Positions 36,067 to 45,185 of a stretch of DNA of 57,593 nucleotides are shown here, in pieces. The position numbers and the translations under genes are program-made. The DNA lies in the NCBI GenBank assembly GCA_022563775.1, contig JADFMS010000004.1, positions 1 through 57,593 on the forward strand, given 5' to 3'. Under the pieces are notes generated by a model. The model was not told the origin of the DNA. It saw only the letters and a list, made by a program, of their open reading frames with translations, and searched no databases. The stretch is from Fidelibacterota bacterium (lineage in GTDB: Bacteria > Marinisomatota > SORT01). Numbering within the stretch: the stretch's first letter is position 1; every line of letters starts with the position of its first letter.

Positions 36067-36262
36067 TAAAAATAACAGTGATCTCTCTTTTGAAGATGCG
36101 CTCGAAAGACTGAATGAGATTGTCCTCAGTCTCGAAAAGGGTGACATAAAATTGGAGGATTCAATTGGCCTTTTCGAGGAAGGTGTTAAATTGTCAAGAT
36201 TCTGTAAAGAAGTTCTTAAAGAGGCGGCTGATAAGGTTGAAGGGTTTAATAAAAAAGAATAG
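36056..36262 (+). CDS. xseB: Exodeoxyribonuclease VII small subunit
   Basis: The 68-residue protein has the family pattern SFEDALERLNEIVLSLEKGDIKLEDSIGLFEEGVKL, a helical hairpin. It wraps around XseA in the ExoVII complex. AGGGAGG precedes the ATG within the end of xseA. Confidence 0.95.
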   Translation: MGSDKNNSDLSFEDALERLNEIVLSLEKGDIKLEDSIGLFEEGVKLSRFCKEVLKEAADKVEGFNKKE

Positions 36263-36279
36263 TAAAAGCGGATAAAATT

Positions 36280-37146
36280 TTGAAATACGGCATCATAGCA
36301 AATATCAACAAAAAAGAGCTTTTTGATATTCTGCCGGGATTGATCTCGTGGTTGGAAAAATATGACAACAGTGTGGTTGTCGAAAAAGACATTTATGACG
36401 CAACCACCGATCTATTAAAACATATCGACTATGCTGAAAGAGATAAGATCCCCTCTAAGTGTGATATGGTTTTAGCTCTTGGAGGTGACGGCACGATAAT
36501 AAGTGCGGCAAGAGTGGTTGGCAACAGTCGTGTTCCTATAGCAGGAATTAATCTTGGCGGGTTGGGGTTTTTAGCGGAGGTTGCCGTGGAAGAAATATAT
36601 GACCGGCTTCAGCTTATTCAGGATGGTGACTATCTTGTGGAAGAACGGATGGTTCTAAAGGCTAAATTAGACAATGAACCGGAAGTGAGTTACAGGGCAC
36701 TGAACGATATCGTTATTGAAAGGGGTAGCTCTACCCGTATGGTAAGTATATCGGTAACTGTCGACGACAAGTTTTTTAATCGCTACTCTGCTGACGGAAT
36801 AATCATCGCCACTCCAACGGGGTCAACGGCATATTCTCTATCTGCGGGAGGTCCGATCATCGTACCGCCACATGAGGCAATTATAGTAACTCCTTTATCC
36901 CCCCATAGTTTGTCACAGCGAGCAGTGGTAATTAAACCTGATTCTAAAATAAAGATAAATATTGAAAACGCTTCAGGTAAGATGCTTTTATCCATAGACG
37001 GTCAAACGAGCGTGAAGATAAAAAACGGACAAAGTATCAGTATAGAACGAGCGGACAACAATGTCAGGCTTGTCAAATGGAAGGATAAATCTTATTTTGA
37101 TACGCTACGCGCAAAACTGAACTGGGGCGTAGGCGGAAGGTCGTAA
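36280..37146 (+). CDS. nadK: NAD kinase
   Basis: NadK phosphorylates NAD+ to NADP+. The GGDGT motif is in MVLALGGDGTIISAAR, followed by the NE/D-type ALNDIVIERG and the glycine-rich ADGIIIATPTGSTAYSLSAGGP. Length (288 residues) is usual. The TTG start gives the first beta-strand (KYGIIANINKKEL); no other start fits. It lies 17 bases after xseB. Confidence 0.95.
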   Translation: MKYGIIANINKKELFDILPGLISWLEKYDNSVVVEKDIYDATTDLLKHIDYAERDKIPSKCDMVLALGGDGTIISAARVVGNSRVPIAGINLGGLGFLAEVAVEEIYDRLQLIQDGDYLVEERMVLKAKLDNEPEVSYRALNDIVIERGSSTRMVSISVTVDDKFFNRYSADGIIIATPTGSTAYSLSAGGPIIVPPHEAIIVTPLSPHSLSQRAVVIKPDSKIKINIENASGKMLLSIDGQTSVKIKNGQSISIERADNNVRLVKWKDKSYFDTLRAKLNWGVGGRS

Positions 37147-37167
37147 AAAGCGGAGAGAGCTTGTTTT

Positions 37168-37953
37168 ATGTATCTCGAACACTGGGGACTCAAAAAAAAA
37201 CCGTTTGAAAATACTCCCGATCCGGACAATTTCTACTATTCCGAGGAGCACAAGGAATGTTACGACAGAATGCTTTATGCCGTGGAAGGGAACAAAGGTG
37301 GGGCTCTTCTGACCGGAGAATACGGCTGCGGCAAAACAACACTATTACGTATTCTTGCCAATAAATCCATAACAGAAGACAGAGAAGTGGTGGTGGTGAA
37401 CAATCCGCAGTTAGAACCTGACGAGCTTTTAAGAGAAATTCTTTATCAACTCGGTGAAGAGAGCGAAGAACGGTCGCGGGCAAAGTTATCGAGGCAGATA
37501 GAAGAGCTATTATTTGGTAAATTTCAGACAGGGAAAGAAGTTTTAATTTTAATTGATGAAGCTCAGTTGATAAAAGGTGAGAATGTGTTTGAAGAACTTC
37601 GTCTTCTCCTCAATCATCAATTAAACGACAGGTTTCTCGTTACCATCATTTTGGTCGGTCAACCCGAACTTAGAGAAAAGATAAGCTCAATGCCCCAATT
37701 CGAACAACGGCTCGGTATAAAATATCATTTGCACTCATTCAATTTAGAGGATACAAGAAAATATATTCTGCACCGTCTTGATTCTGCAAGCGGTAAACCG
37801 GATATTGTCAATGAGGATGCCATTACAACTATATTCAACGCATCCTTTGGAGTACCCCGAAGAATCAATAATATATGTGATCTGGCTTTAATGACCGGAG
37901 CGCGAAGAAAATTAAAAACTGTTGATTCTGCGCTTGTAAATATGGTAATATAG
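37168..37953 (+). CDS. ExeA/MshM-like AAA ATPase
   Basis: The N-terminus MYLEHWGLKKKPFENTPDPDNFYYSEEH is the signature of ExeA-type ATPases. Walker A is in ALLTGEYGCGKTTLLRIL and Walker B in VLILIDEAQLIKGENVFEELRLLLN. In Aeromonas, ExeA with ExeB helps assemble the type II secretin through peptidoglycan, and MshM belongs to MSHA pilus loci. Here it lacks the peptidoglycan-binding C-terminal domain, as in MshM. This makes it the first gene of the signalling and pilus region that fills the rest of the window. Confidence 0.85.
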   Translation: MYLEHWGLKKKPFENTPDPDNFYYSEEHKECYDRMLYAVEGNKGGALLTGEYGCGKTTLLRILANKSITEDREVVVVNNPQLEPDELLREILYQLGEESEERSRAKLSRQIEELLFGKFQTGKEVLILIDEAQLIKGENVFEELRLLLNHQLNDRFLVTIILVGQPELREKISSMPQFEQRLGIKYHLHSFNLEDTRKYILHRLDSASGKPDIVNEDAITTIFNASFGVPRRINNICDLALMTGARRKLKTVDSALVNMVI

Positions 37954-38034
37954 GTTCAATAAGTAATATTGAATTAAGGAGAACAGAGTTACCGATTTGA
38001 GATTTATTAGGAACAAAGAGAGAGAATCGGATTG

Positions 38035-40347
38035 ATGCGGTCGATAGATCTATTCCGTAGTTCAAAGGGTAAACCACCAAAATCTGAGACCATTCCGACT
38101 TCGCAGAATGGACCAAAGGTAATTTTGGCGGTAATCGGTTCATCGCAAGTTCAGAGCGCCATCGAACAGTCTTTGGAAAGTATTTTCATTGAATTGGTAT
38201 TCGTAGGGTCCGGCGAAGCAGCGATAGAGTATTTAAATAAGAATATTGTTTCTTTACTGATATCAGAAATAAACCTGCCTATGATGAACGGTCTAAATCT
38301 TTCAAGGAAAATAAAGGAGAATGAAACTCTTCGCGATGTTCCGGTTCTTCTTATCAGTGACAGTGGCGATGGTCCCGATAAAGTTATGGGGACGGAAACA
38401 GGTGCGGATGACTATGTGACCTTGCCTATAAACCCCTCTGAACTGAGAAGCCGTGTCATGGCTCTGATGTCCCGCAGAGATGCAAGCCAAACAGGAACAA
38501 ATTCAGAAAGTGTAGAAAATGAAATATTTGAAGACGGAATATTAAGTTCCGGTCAGGGAGCGGGAGTCAGCAGTATACCGGAAGATGAAATCGGTTTAGG
38601 GGAACCCGAAAAAATCAGAGCGGATGTTTCCAATTCCACAAAGGGAATTGACGAATCGGTGATCGAATCGCCGCCTGAAACTATTCCACAGCCTGTTGAA
38701 GAAGAGGCAATTCCCACCTCTGAATCGGAAAGTCCGTCAGCCGAAGAGATATTAAAGCCTACATCTCCGTTGGAAACACCCTCTTCAAATCCGCTTAGAC
38801 CAGAAGCTGATCAATCCGTCATGGAGGTTGAAGATTCCAACCGTATGATTCCACAAGATAATTACAAAGTTCAGGAATCTTCGGATAGTTCGATTTCAGA
38901 TAACAGCATTCAAGTGAATGAGTCAGAAAAATTCGAAGCCAAGCCGGATCTCATCACTGATAATAACGCTGATATGTTAGACGATATATTCGGTGGTGCT
39001 TCTTCAAAAAAACCGATGCCTTCCGTTGATGAAACTGAAAGTCGGTCGGAGCAGGTTGAACCCGGTAGTCTACCGTCTTCAACACCAATAGATAACCGGA
39101 AATCTGCGGTTCCGTTGGAGCAACCCCCTCTGCCTCCACCAGTTGAAGAAGTTGCAAGTCCCGTAACTCCGGCGCCGACAGCTGAGCCGGCAGCGCAACC
39201 TCCCTCCACAGCTGTACAAGTTGAAGATCCTGTTCAACAGCCTCCGGCAACAGCTACGGCAGCTCCGATCAATTCGCAGGGGACAATAGTGGTACCGGCT
39301 GACAGTGTTAAAGCTACGGCAACGAATGAAACCCCCGTAGAGCTACCCGTCACTACGGAAGGAACTGTACAGGGAAAGGAACCTATTGCAAGCGGCGGAG
39401 TCGAACAATTTAACGAATATGAGATAGATGCCACGGTTGATCATAAGGAAATTTATAAATCGACCATTTCCCGTTTAATAGAGTTGGAATCCACGGTTAT
39501 TGAAGGAACCGATTACAATTTCAGTGATGTTATACGCGATGCGAGTAAAATTGTAGCCTCCTTACGGCAATCAAATTATCTCCAGATACGCGCTATGGGC
39601 AAAAGAGACGGGGGTGATTTTCCGATTCATTCCATAAATGTCACTATCTACAGCGTTAAACTCGCTACAGGGTTAAAATATGAAACAAAAAAATTGATTG
39701 AATTGGCTGTTGCCGCCCTGCTGCATGATGTAGGAATGCTTCTTATTCCTAAGGATATCAGGCATGCTCAGCGGAGGCTCTCTACCGAGGAAATATCGAC
39801 TTTGAAGAATCATCCGCAGCATGGCAGTGAATTTTTAAATAAGGCAGTTCAAACACAACCCGAATTGGCAGCGTTTACATTTTTACCTATTGTGGCATTA
39901 CAGGAACACGAAAGAATGAATGGTACAGGCTATCCCAACAGTATACCAGGTGATGAGATCCATGAATATGCTAAGATAATCTCTATCATCGATATGTACG
40001 AGGCTGTTTCGCATCCTTCAAATTACAGGGATGAGTACTTAGCTTATGAAGCGCTGCAAAAGGTTGTGGCTTTGAAGGATTCGCATTTCGACGTAAAATT
40101 ATTGAGGGCATTAGTGCGCGAGATATCGATCTTCCCAATTGATTCTGTTGTAAGGCTCAATGACGGTCAGGTCGGAAAGGTAATAGGATTGGAATCCTCG
40201 CATCCAATGCGTCCAAAGTTATTGCTTTTATATGACGCAGATGGGAATAAATATGAAGAGAAGAAGGAATTGGAGTTGTCCAAGTCACCTTTTCTTTACG
40301 TAGAAGTTCCTATATCCGAGGAAGACGTGGAAAAATTGGGAAATTGA
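38035..40347 (+). CDS. Degenerate receiver fused to a divergent HD-GYP domain
   Basis: Residues about 22-145 form a receiver fold, but the phospho-acceptor Asp is Glu78 (LLISEINLPMMNG), the acidic pair is missing (ILAVIGSS), and the conserved Lys is Leu130 (GADDYVTLPI). A low-complexity linker of about 300 Pro/Ser/Glu-rich residues follows. The C-terminal HD-GYP region (about 500-720) keeps HD (LLHDVGML) and GYP (RMNGTGYP). It departs from consensus at HD-x-G-K (Met for Lys) and HHE (EHE). It may bind rather than cut cyclic di-GMP. A TTG lies just before the ATG at 38035. A canonical receiver gene follows. Confidence 0.85.
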   Translation: MRSIDLFRSSKGKPPKSETIPTSQNGPKVILAVIGSSQVQSAIEQSLESIFIELVFVGSGEAAIEYLNKNIVSLLISEINLPMMNGLNLSRKIKENETLRDVPVLLISDSGDGPDKVMGTETGADDYVTLPINPSELRSRVMALMSRRDASQTGTNSESVENEIFEDGILSSGQGAGVSSIPEDEIGLGEPEKIRADVSNSTKGIDESVIESPPETIPQPVEEEAIPTSESESPSAEEILKPTSPLETPSSNPLRPEADQSVMEVEDSNRMIPQDNYKVQESSDSSISDNSIQVNESEKFEAKPDLITDNNADMLDDIFGGASSKKPMPSVDETESRSEQVEPGSLPSSTPIDNRKSAVPLEQPPLPPPVEEVASPVTPAPTAEPAAQPPSTAVQVEDPVQQPPATATAAPINSQGTIVVPADSVKATATNETPVELPVTTEGTVQGKEPIASGGVEQFNEYEIDATVDHKEIYKSTISRLIELESTVIEGTDYNFSDVIRDASKIVASLRQSNYLQIRAMGKRDGGDFPIHSINVTIYSVKLATGLKYETKKLIELAVAALLHDVGMLLIPKDIRHAQRRLSTEEISTLKNHPQHGSEFLNKAVQTQPELAAFTFLPIVALQEHERMNGTGYPNSIPGDEIHEYAKIISIIDMYEAVSHPSNYRDEYLAYEALQKVVALKDSHFDVKLLRALVREISIFPIDSVVRLNDGQVGKVIGLESSHPMRPKLLLLYDADGNKYEEKKELELSKSPFLYVEVPISEEDVEKLGN

Positions 40348-40376
40348 TTCAGTAATAATTTAGAGAAGGAAAGGTT

Positions 40377-40751
40377 ATGGCATTCGGAAAAATATTAGTT
40401 GTTGATGACGAGGAAGATATCAGAAAAACATTATCGCTTTTTCTCGAGTCTAAGTGCGAAGAGATTATAGAGGCTGATGGCGTTGCGCAAACTATATATC
40501 ACCTTAACAGACTGATTCCGGATATAATATTTTTAGATATTATGCTTCCGGGGCTTGATGGAATCGAAATACTTCAGATGATAAAGAAATATGACGAAAA
40601 TGTTCCGGTTATTATGATGTCAGGTTATGCAACGGAAGATATGGCAAAGAAAACATTAAGCATCGGAGCATATGATTATGTCAGAAAGCCGTTTAACCTC
40701 GACAGGATCAGTTCTATGTTATCGGTAATAGAGCTTGCGAATTTCGCTTAA
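40377..40751 (+). CDS. Stand-alone response regulator receiver (CheY-like)
   Basis: The 124-residue protein is one complete receiver domain: acidic pair in KILVVDDEEDIRK, phospho-acceptor Asp in DIIFLDIMLPGLDG, the Ser of VIMMSGYA, and Lys in DYVRKPFNLD. All residues that are lost in the preceding protein are intact here, so it can receive phosphate from a histidine kinase that is not in the window. AAGGAAAGG precedes the ATG. Its stop overlaps the stop of the opposite CoA-binding gene. Confidence 0.92.
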   Translation: MAFGKILVVDDEEDIRKTLSLFLESKCEEIIEADGVAQTIYHLNRLIPDIIFLDIMLPGLDGIEILQMIKKYDENVPVIMMSGYATEDMAKKTLSIGAYDYVRKPFNLDRISSMLSVIELANFA

Positions 40752-41167
40752 CTGATAAGAAAATTATATTCCTTTAAAATACATCTATCCATTATTACAT
40801 CCAAACCGCCGGAACTCGCAATTTCCGCCGCCGCTTCATTTATAACTCCCTCTTGAAACCATAACGATTTAGCGCCGATTTGTACTGCTTCCTCCGCAAC
40901 GGGAACCACTTCAGAGGGACGTCGGAATACATCCACGATGTCTATCTGTTTCTCAATATCAGACAGTGTCGGATAACATTTAACTCCTAAAATTTCATCA
41001 TATTTTGGGTTTACGGGAATCACTTCGTAACCTACTCCCATCAGAAATTTAGAGATGCTGTGGCTTGTTCTCCATTTTTTGTTCGAAGCGCCATAGACAG
41101 CAATTGTTTTACTCTCATTGAGGAGCCTTCGGATAACCGATTTGTTTTGATATTTGCTTAAATTCAT
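40748..41167 (-). CDS. CoA-binding protein (YccU family)
   Basis: The 139-residue Rossmann-like CoA_binding_2 domain shows TIAVYGASNKKWRTSHSISKFL, GYEVIPVNPKYDEILGVKCYPTL and IDIVDVFRRPSEVVPVAEEA, all family hallmarks. These small proteins bind coenzyme A; their function is not settled. The gene is tail-to-tail with the receiver gene, overlapping by 4 bases. Confidence 0.9.
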   Translation of the reverse strand: MNLSKYQNKSVIRRLLNESKTIAVYGASNKKWRTSHSISKFLMGVGYEVIPVNPKYDEILGVKCYPTLSDIEKQIDIVDVFRRPSEVVPVAEEAVQIGAKSLWFQEGVINEAAAEIASSGGLDVIMDRCILKEYNFLIS

Positions 41168-41266
41168 CTATTTCTTCAAAGGCTGTCCTTTTGGTATTTA
41201 TCTCTGCCCGGCTGAGTGACCAAATTATTGTCTTCGGTAGAATATTAGATGCAGATTAATACAATT

Positions 41267-44056
41267 TCAAGCATAAAGTCCTGGTAAACTCAGCTCTTCG
41301 GCAGCTTTTTTGATAAGTTTAACGCAATGTACGTTTGTCAGACTATTACCGATGCTTTTTAGCCTTTCTCCAAATTCCGCAATATTTTCCAAAAACAGTT
41401 TTTTAAATTCTTGCCTTTCCAAACTGAATGTTACATCGATCTGTTTTGCGGTTTTCACTATTGAAACTTCTATGGTTCCAATCGGTTCAGGAGACAGAGT
41501 CAACCTGATATTCATTTGATCTTCGCCTTCAGAAGATTGGTCTTTAAAATAATGAAAAAACGCCTGACCATCAGCAGGAGAAAACGGAAACGGGAATACG
41601 AAAAAAAATTCATTACTCTGACGTGAATTATTAGCTTGCAGAATATGAATCCCGTCGAGAAGAGTTGTCATCGAATTCAGAAGAGATTTGATTTGATCCT
41701 TTTGGTTTGCAGATTGAGTAACCATCAATTTCTCTTCTAATGTCATTAACTCGCTCTTCAGCGAATTTCCTAAGTAGTTGTTCAATTTATCTGCGGTTCG
41801 TGTTATCTGTAATGAGTTGGGAATTTTATCCATGCGACCAAGCAGAGATTTCACTGATTTCAGAGAATCCTTTTTTCCTACACCCGAGGAAATAGAGAGG
41901 AGGAGCTCCAGCAGCTGTTTCAGACCGTCATCGGACTTATTCACGGCGGCAGAGGTGTTCAGCAGGTTTAAATAATTTGAAATTAACCGCTCGTTCTCCG
42001 GAGAAAGAATATCAAACGTTCTGAATTCGTTCCAAACCTTTTGATTTAGAGGCAGATCAGATTTCACCATGCGTAGTGCGCGGTTGATATCCGGAACGCT
42101 GATCTTGGATTCTTTAATGCTAAGAGTTTCTAATAAGAACTTGGAAACTTTTTTTATTGCTCCGGATGAAATTTCCATATCCATCATAATCATTCTCATT
42201 CCGATTTTGGCATCAAGCTTATTTTTGGTAATTCCGAGTTTTGTGATGATTTCTTCACTGCCGCCCAATTCGGTAGAGGGAGTTTTATGAATATTCATAG
42301 TGAGATAATCTGAAATCTTGTTGAGTTCGATTATATTTTTTATCGCAGCGGTAGTGATGCTGCCAGCTTTTATTCGTTGAAAGCTGTTCTTAAATTCTGC
42401 GTTACTCTCACGTAACAAAGACTTAGGTGAATTGCTGCTGCGGATTCCCAAACGAACCAATTTGTGTGGTATTTTCACTCCCATAGCTAAAGAAAATTCT
42501 ATAAGGTCTTTGTAGTTTCCGCTCTTACCATCTATAAAGGCGGTCAGACTTGCAGATAATTCGCTCAATCTTCCCAATCCGCTCGGAGAAGATGAGGTTA
42601 TAGGATGTTGGGGTGATTCCAATCGGTCAAATGCCCCTGACAGTTGAGAATGGACTTTCAGAACGTCACTAATATATTGAGCGTTCAGAAAAGTCTGCGG
42701 CAACTCCAACCGCTTTAGCAGCAATGAAGCATTCAGATAAGGCTTTAAATCAGTTCTGATTTTTATATTGTTGATTATGGCGGAGGAGGAGTTGAACAAT
42801 GAATTCAACGAATTTTTTGATACCTCCCGGTTATTTTCAAGAAGGACTTGAGAACCGATGATACTATGAGCAGTAGGGTCGATCCCATGAGAGGATAGCC
42901 CTTGCGCTAATCTTGAATAGAATAATCTCTGAATAATATTATAGTTCGATATGATCTTACTGTCGCCCGGAAGAGCTATTTCAGGTCTGAACAGATTGCG
43001 AAATAAATTCATACCCGAGTCTATCTTCCTGTATAGCGCAGGAGATAGTTTCCCTGAAGAAAGTTGAGTCAATTGGGAGCTGATCTGATTAAATAAGAAT
43101 TTCCTGATCACGGGATATTTAAGCCCTATCGATGTTGAATTTTGAGAAATAAATTTCGCTAACTTAGCTTCACGCTCCACTCCTAAGAGATTCGCGACGG
43201 TCTGCAATTCACTCTTGGTCATCGGACGGGTAGTTCCCTTTTTAAGTAGAGAAGCTATTTTTTCAACAGTAGGAAGCTCCATCCCTCTTCTGTTGCCAAA
43301 ATCAGCGATTTTTAAAAGCTGCTCTATGAATGATTTATCCGCGGTCTTAGGCATGCCGGCATTCCCGGATATTAGTCTCAAATAAGAAGGCTCGAAAATC
43401 GGCTCCCTGAGTCTTGACAGTTCATTTAGCTTTTCAGAATATGAGAAAACTGCATTTTCGCGTCCGATACCATCTACTTTATAACTGACAAGCAATCGAA
43501 AAATATCATCCAAAACTGATTTAGCCGCTCTTAGAAAATCGGGAGAACCGACAGTTGCCAATGACCTGATAACGGTTAAGAACTCATACATATTTTTCAA
43601 ATATATCTTAAAGTCTACATTTGAATTGGAGCTCGTCTCCATCAAATTATTCATAAGATGCCTGACCAATTCTACTTCTTTTTGATTCATGGATGGTGAA
43701 TTTTCCACTACCGATACCAATTGAATAAGACGTTGTTTTAGTGTTGTTTGCATCGATTTAGAATGAACAATAGAGCCGGAAACACCGCCGCTTTCCGCTG
43801 AGAAAACAGCAGCCAATTTTTGTTCGAAAGCGGTCTTTCGTCCGGTAGACGAAGGCTTCAACGAGTCCATCTCTTTCAAAATGGAATCGATAAGATTATC
43901 AACCGCGCCTGCTTTAATGTCTGATGACAGGGTTTGCTGAAGATTAACCGCTCCTTTCAGATTGACCGAATTACTGTTTTTGGGTAGCGCATCCGAACTG
44001 TTTCTCCTACGGATAGAAGGATCCATTATACGAATTATCTGTTTTAATACGGACAT
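41267..44056 (-). CDS. Large helical protein with a FliK-like C-terminal domain
   Basis: The first 800 or so of 929 residues are Ser/Lys/Leu-rich, predicted mostly helical, and match no family I know. The last part contains FFFVFPFPFSPADGQAFFHYF, then MNIRLTLSPEPIGTIEVSIV, IDVTFSLERQEFKKLFLENI and LTNVHCVKL. This is the pattern of the hook-length-control FliK C-terminal domain (L-x-L-x-P-E-x-L-G...V-x-V). There is no signal peptide. No flagellar genes are in the window; its neighbours are pilus and signalling genes. It could be a length-control or substrate-switch protein for another export machine. Confidence 0.7.
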   Translation of the reverse strand: MSVLKQIIRIMDPSIRRRNSSDALPKNSNSVNLKGAVNLQQTLSSDIKAGAVDNLIDSILKEMDSLKPSSTGRKTAFEQKLAAVFSAESGGVSGSIVHSKSMQTTLKQRLIQLVSVVENSPSMNQKEVELVRHLMNNLMETSSNSNVDFKIYLKNMYEFLTVIRSLATVGSPDFLRAAKSVLDDIFRLLVSYKVDGIGRENAVFSYSEKLNELSRLREPIFEPSYLRLISGNAGMPKTADKSFIEQLLKIADFGNRRGMELPTVEKIASLLKKGTTRPMTKSELQTVANLLGVEREAKLAKFISQNSTSIGLKYPVIRKFLFNQISSQLTQLSSGKLSPALYRKIDSGMNLFRNLFRPEIALPGDSKIISNYNIIQRLFYSRLAQGLSSHGIDPTAHSIIGSQVLLENNREVSKNSLNSLFNSSSAIINNIKIRTDLKPYLNASLLLKRLELPQTFLNAQYISDVLKVHSQLSGAFDRLESPQHPITSSSPSGLGRLSELSASLTAFIDGKSGNYKDLIEFSLAMGVKIPHKLVRLGIRSSNSPKSLLRESNAEFKNSFQRIKAGSITTAAIKNIIELNKISDYLTMNIHKTPSTELGGSEEIITKLGITKNKLDAKIGMRMIMMDMEISSGAIKKVSKFLLETLSIKESKISVPDINRALRMVKSDLPLNQKVWNEFRTFDILSPENERLISNYLNLLNTSAAVNKSDDGLKQLLELLLSISSGVGKKDSLKSVKSLLGRMDKIPNSLQITRTADKLNNYLGNSLKSELMTLEEKLMVTQSANQKDQIKSLLNSMTTLLDGIHILQANNSRQSNEFFFVFPFPFSPADGQAFFHYFKDQSSEGEDQMNIRLTLSPEPIGTIEVSIVKTAKQIDVTFSLERQEFKKLFLENIAEFGERLKSIGNSLTNVHCVKLIKKAAEELSLPGLYA

Positions 44057-44218
44057 ATTTTCTCGTTAAATAATTACCTTTCAGTAAATCTTTACTATTC
44101 TAAAGCCTTGTATTAATTATATTATCGGAGATAGATTAAATTAAATAAGTCATCACAGGATAATAGTTAAGCTATAATTGCGTATTCAGCAGGCGATATC
44201 TTAATAAAGTAAACTTGA

Positions 44219-45181
44219 ATGATTAATTCACTGTATAATATGGATTGTATTGAGGGGGCAAAAACTCATCTTGCAGATAATTCTATCGATCTTATTCTGA
44301 CAGATCCGCCATATGGGATTGAAGGCCAATCTCTTCATAAACATTATAACAGAGATGAAAATAACGTCTTGGATGGTTACATAGAAATTGCGCAGGAAGA
44401 TTATGAGGAATTCACTGAAAAATGGATTACGCAAGCTGAAAGAGTACTGAGACCGGGAGGAAGTATATATATAGTTTCAGGATATACGAATTTGAGGCAT
44501 ATCCTGAACGCTTTGGCATCTACTACATTGAAAGAGGTAAATCATATTATATGGAAGTACAATTTCGGCGTTTACACAAAAAACAAATATATATCTTCAC
44601 ATTATCATATACTTTTTTATGAGAAACCTGGAGGAATTAGAACGTTTAATAAGTATACAAGATATGGGTCGGATGAGTACTCTTCCGATAAAAAATCCAT
44701 GAATTATAGTGATAGGGAGGATGTTTGGAGTATAAAAAGGGATTTTAAAAAAGGTCAAGTAAAGAACAAAAATCAGTTGCCTGCAGAGTTATTAAAAAAA
44801 ATCATCTTATACAGCACTGAAAAGGGAGATAAAGTTTGTGATTTCTTCCTCGGCGGATTCGGTACGGCAAAGGTCGCAATAGGATTAGGGAGAAAGATAG
44901 CGGGATTCGAGAGGAGTGAGATAGCATATAAGCACAATATTGCGAAAATGGATAAAATAAAACCGGGCGAATTGCTCAACTCCTTACGTAGACCAAAAGG
45001 GCGAGGAGCTAAGAATAGCGGTAAGCGATGGCTGAAGAATGATATTCGAAAGATTGAAGAGCAGTTCGATAAATGTTTAAAAGATGGCTTGACCAAATCC
45101 GCAGCTATCGAAGCGCTATCAGAAAAATATCAAAGAGGGAAATTCGGGATACTGAACATCCTCAAGAAGAGCGGACGTTGA
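44219..45181 (+). CDS. DNA (N4-cytosine or N6-adenine) methyltransferase, beta-like order
   Basis: The catalytic motif is in IDLILTDPPYGIEG near residue 33. The AdoMet-binding FGG-type motif is later, in VCDFFLGGFGTAKVAIGLGRKIAGFE, near residue 210. This is the beta order of motifs. A basic C-terminal extension of about 75 residues (RRPKGRGAKNSGKRW and following) looks like a DNA-binding addition. No restriction endonuclease is adjacent, so it is probably an orphan methylase. A perfect TATAAT at 44173-44178 upstream lacks a good -35. Its stop is 4 bases from the convergent surface-protein gene. Confidence 0.88.
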   Translation: MINSLYNMDCIEGAKTHLADNSIDLILTDPPYGIEGQSLHKHYNRDENNVLDGYIEIAQEDYEEFTEKWITQAERVLRPGGSIYIVSGYTNLRHILNALASTTLKEVNHIIWKYNFGVYTKNKYISSHYHILFYEKPGGIRTFNKYTRYGSDEYSSDKKSMNYSDREDVWSIKRDFKKGQVKNKNQLPAELLKKIILYSTEKGDKVCDFFLGGFGTAKVAIGLGRKIAGFERSEIAYKHNIAKMDKIKPGELLNSLRRPKGRGAKNSGKRWLKNDIRKIEEQFDKCLKDGLTKSAAIEALSEKYQRGKFGILNILKKSGR

Positions 45182-45185
45182 AGGG

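Noticed and set aside
41267..44056. Evidence for flagella
   Set aside because: Only the FliK-like C-terminal domain is present. No other flagellar gene is in the window, so the protein is not called a flagellar hook-length protein.
44219..45181. Restriction-modification island or prophage
   Set aside because: There is no endonuclease, specificity subunit, integrase or repeat-flanked boundary near the methyltransferase.
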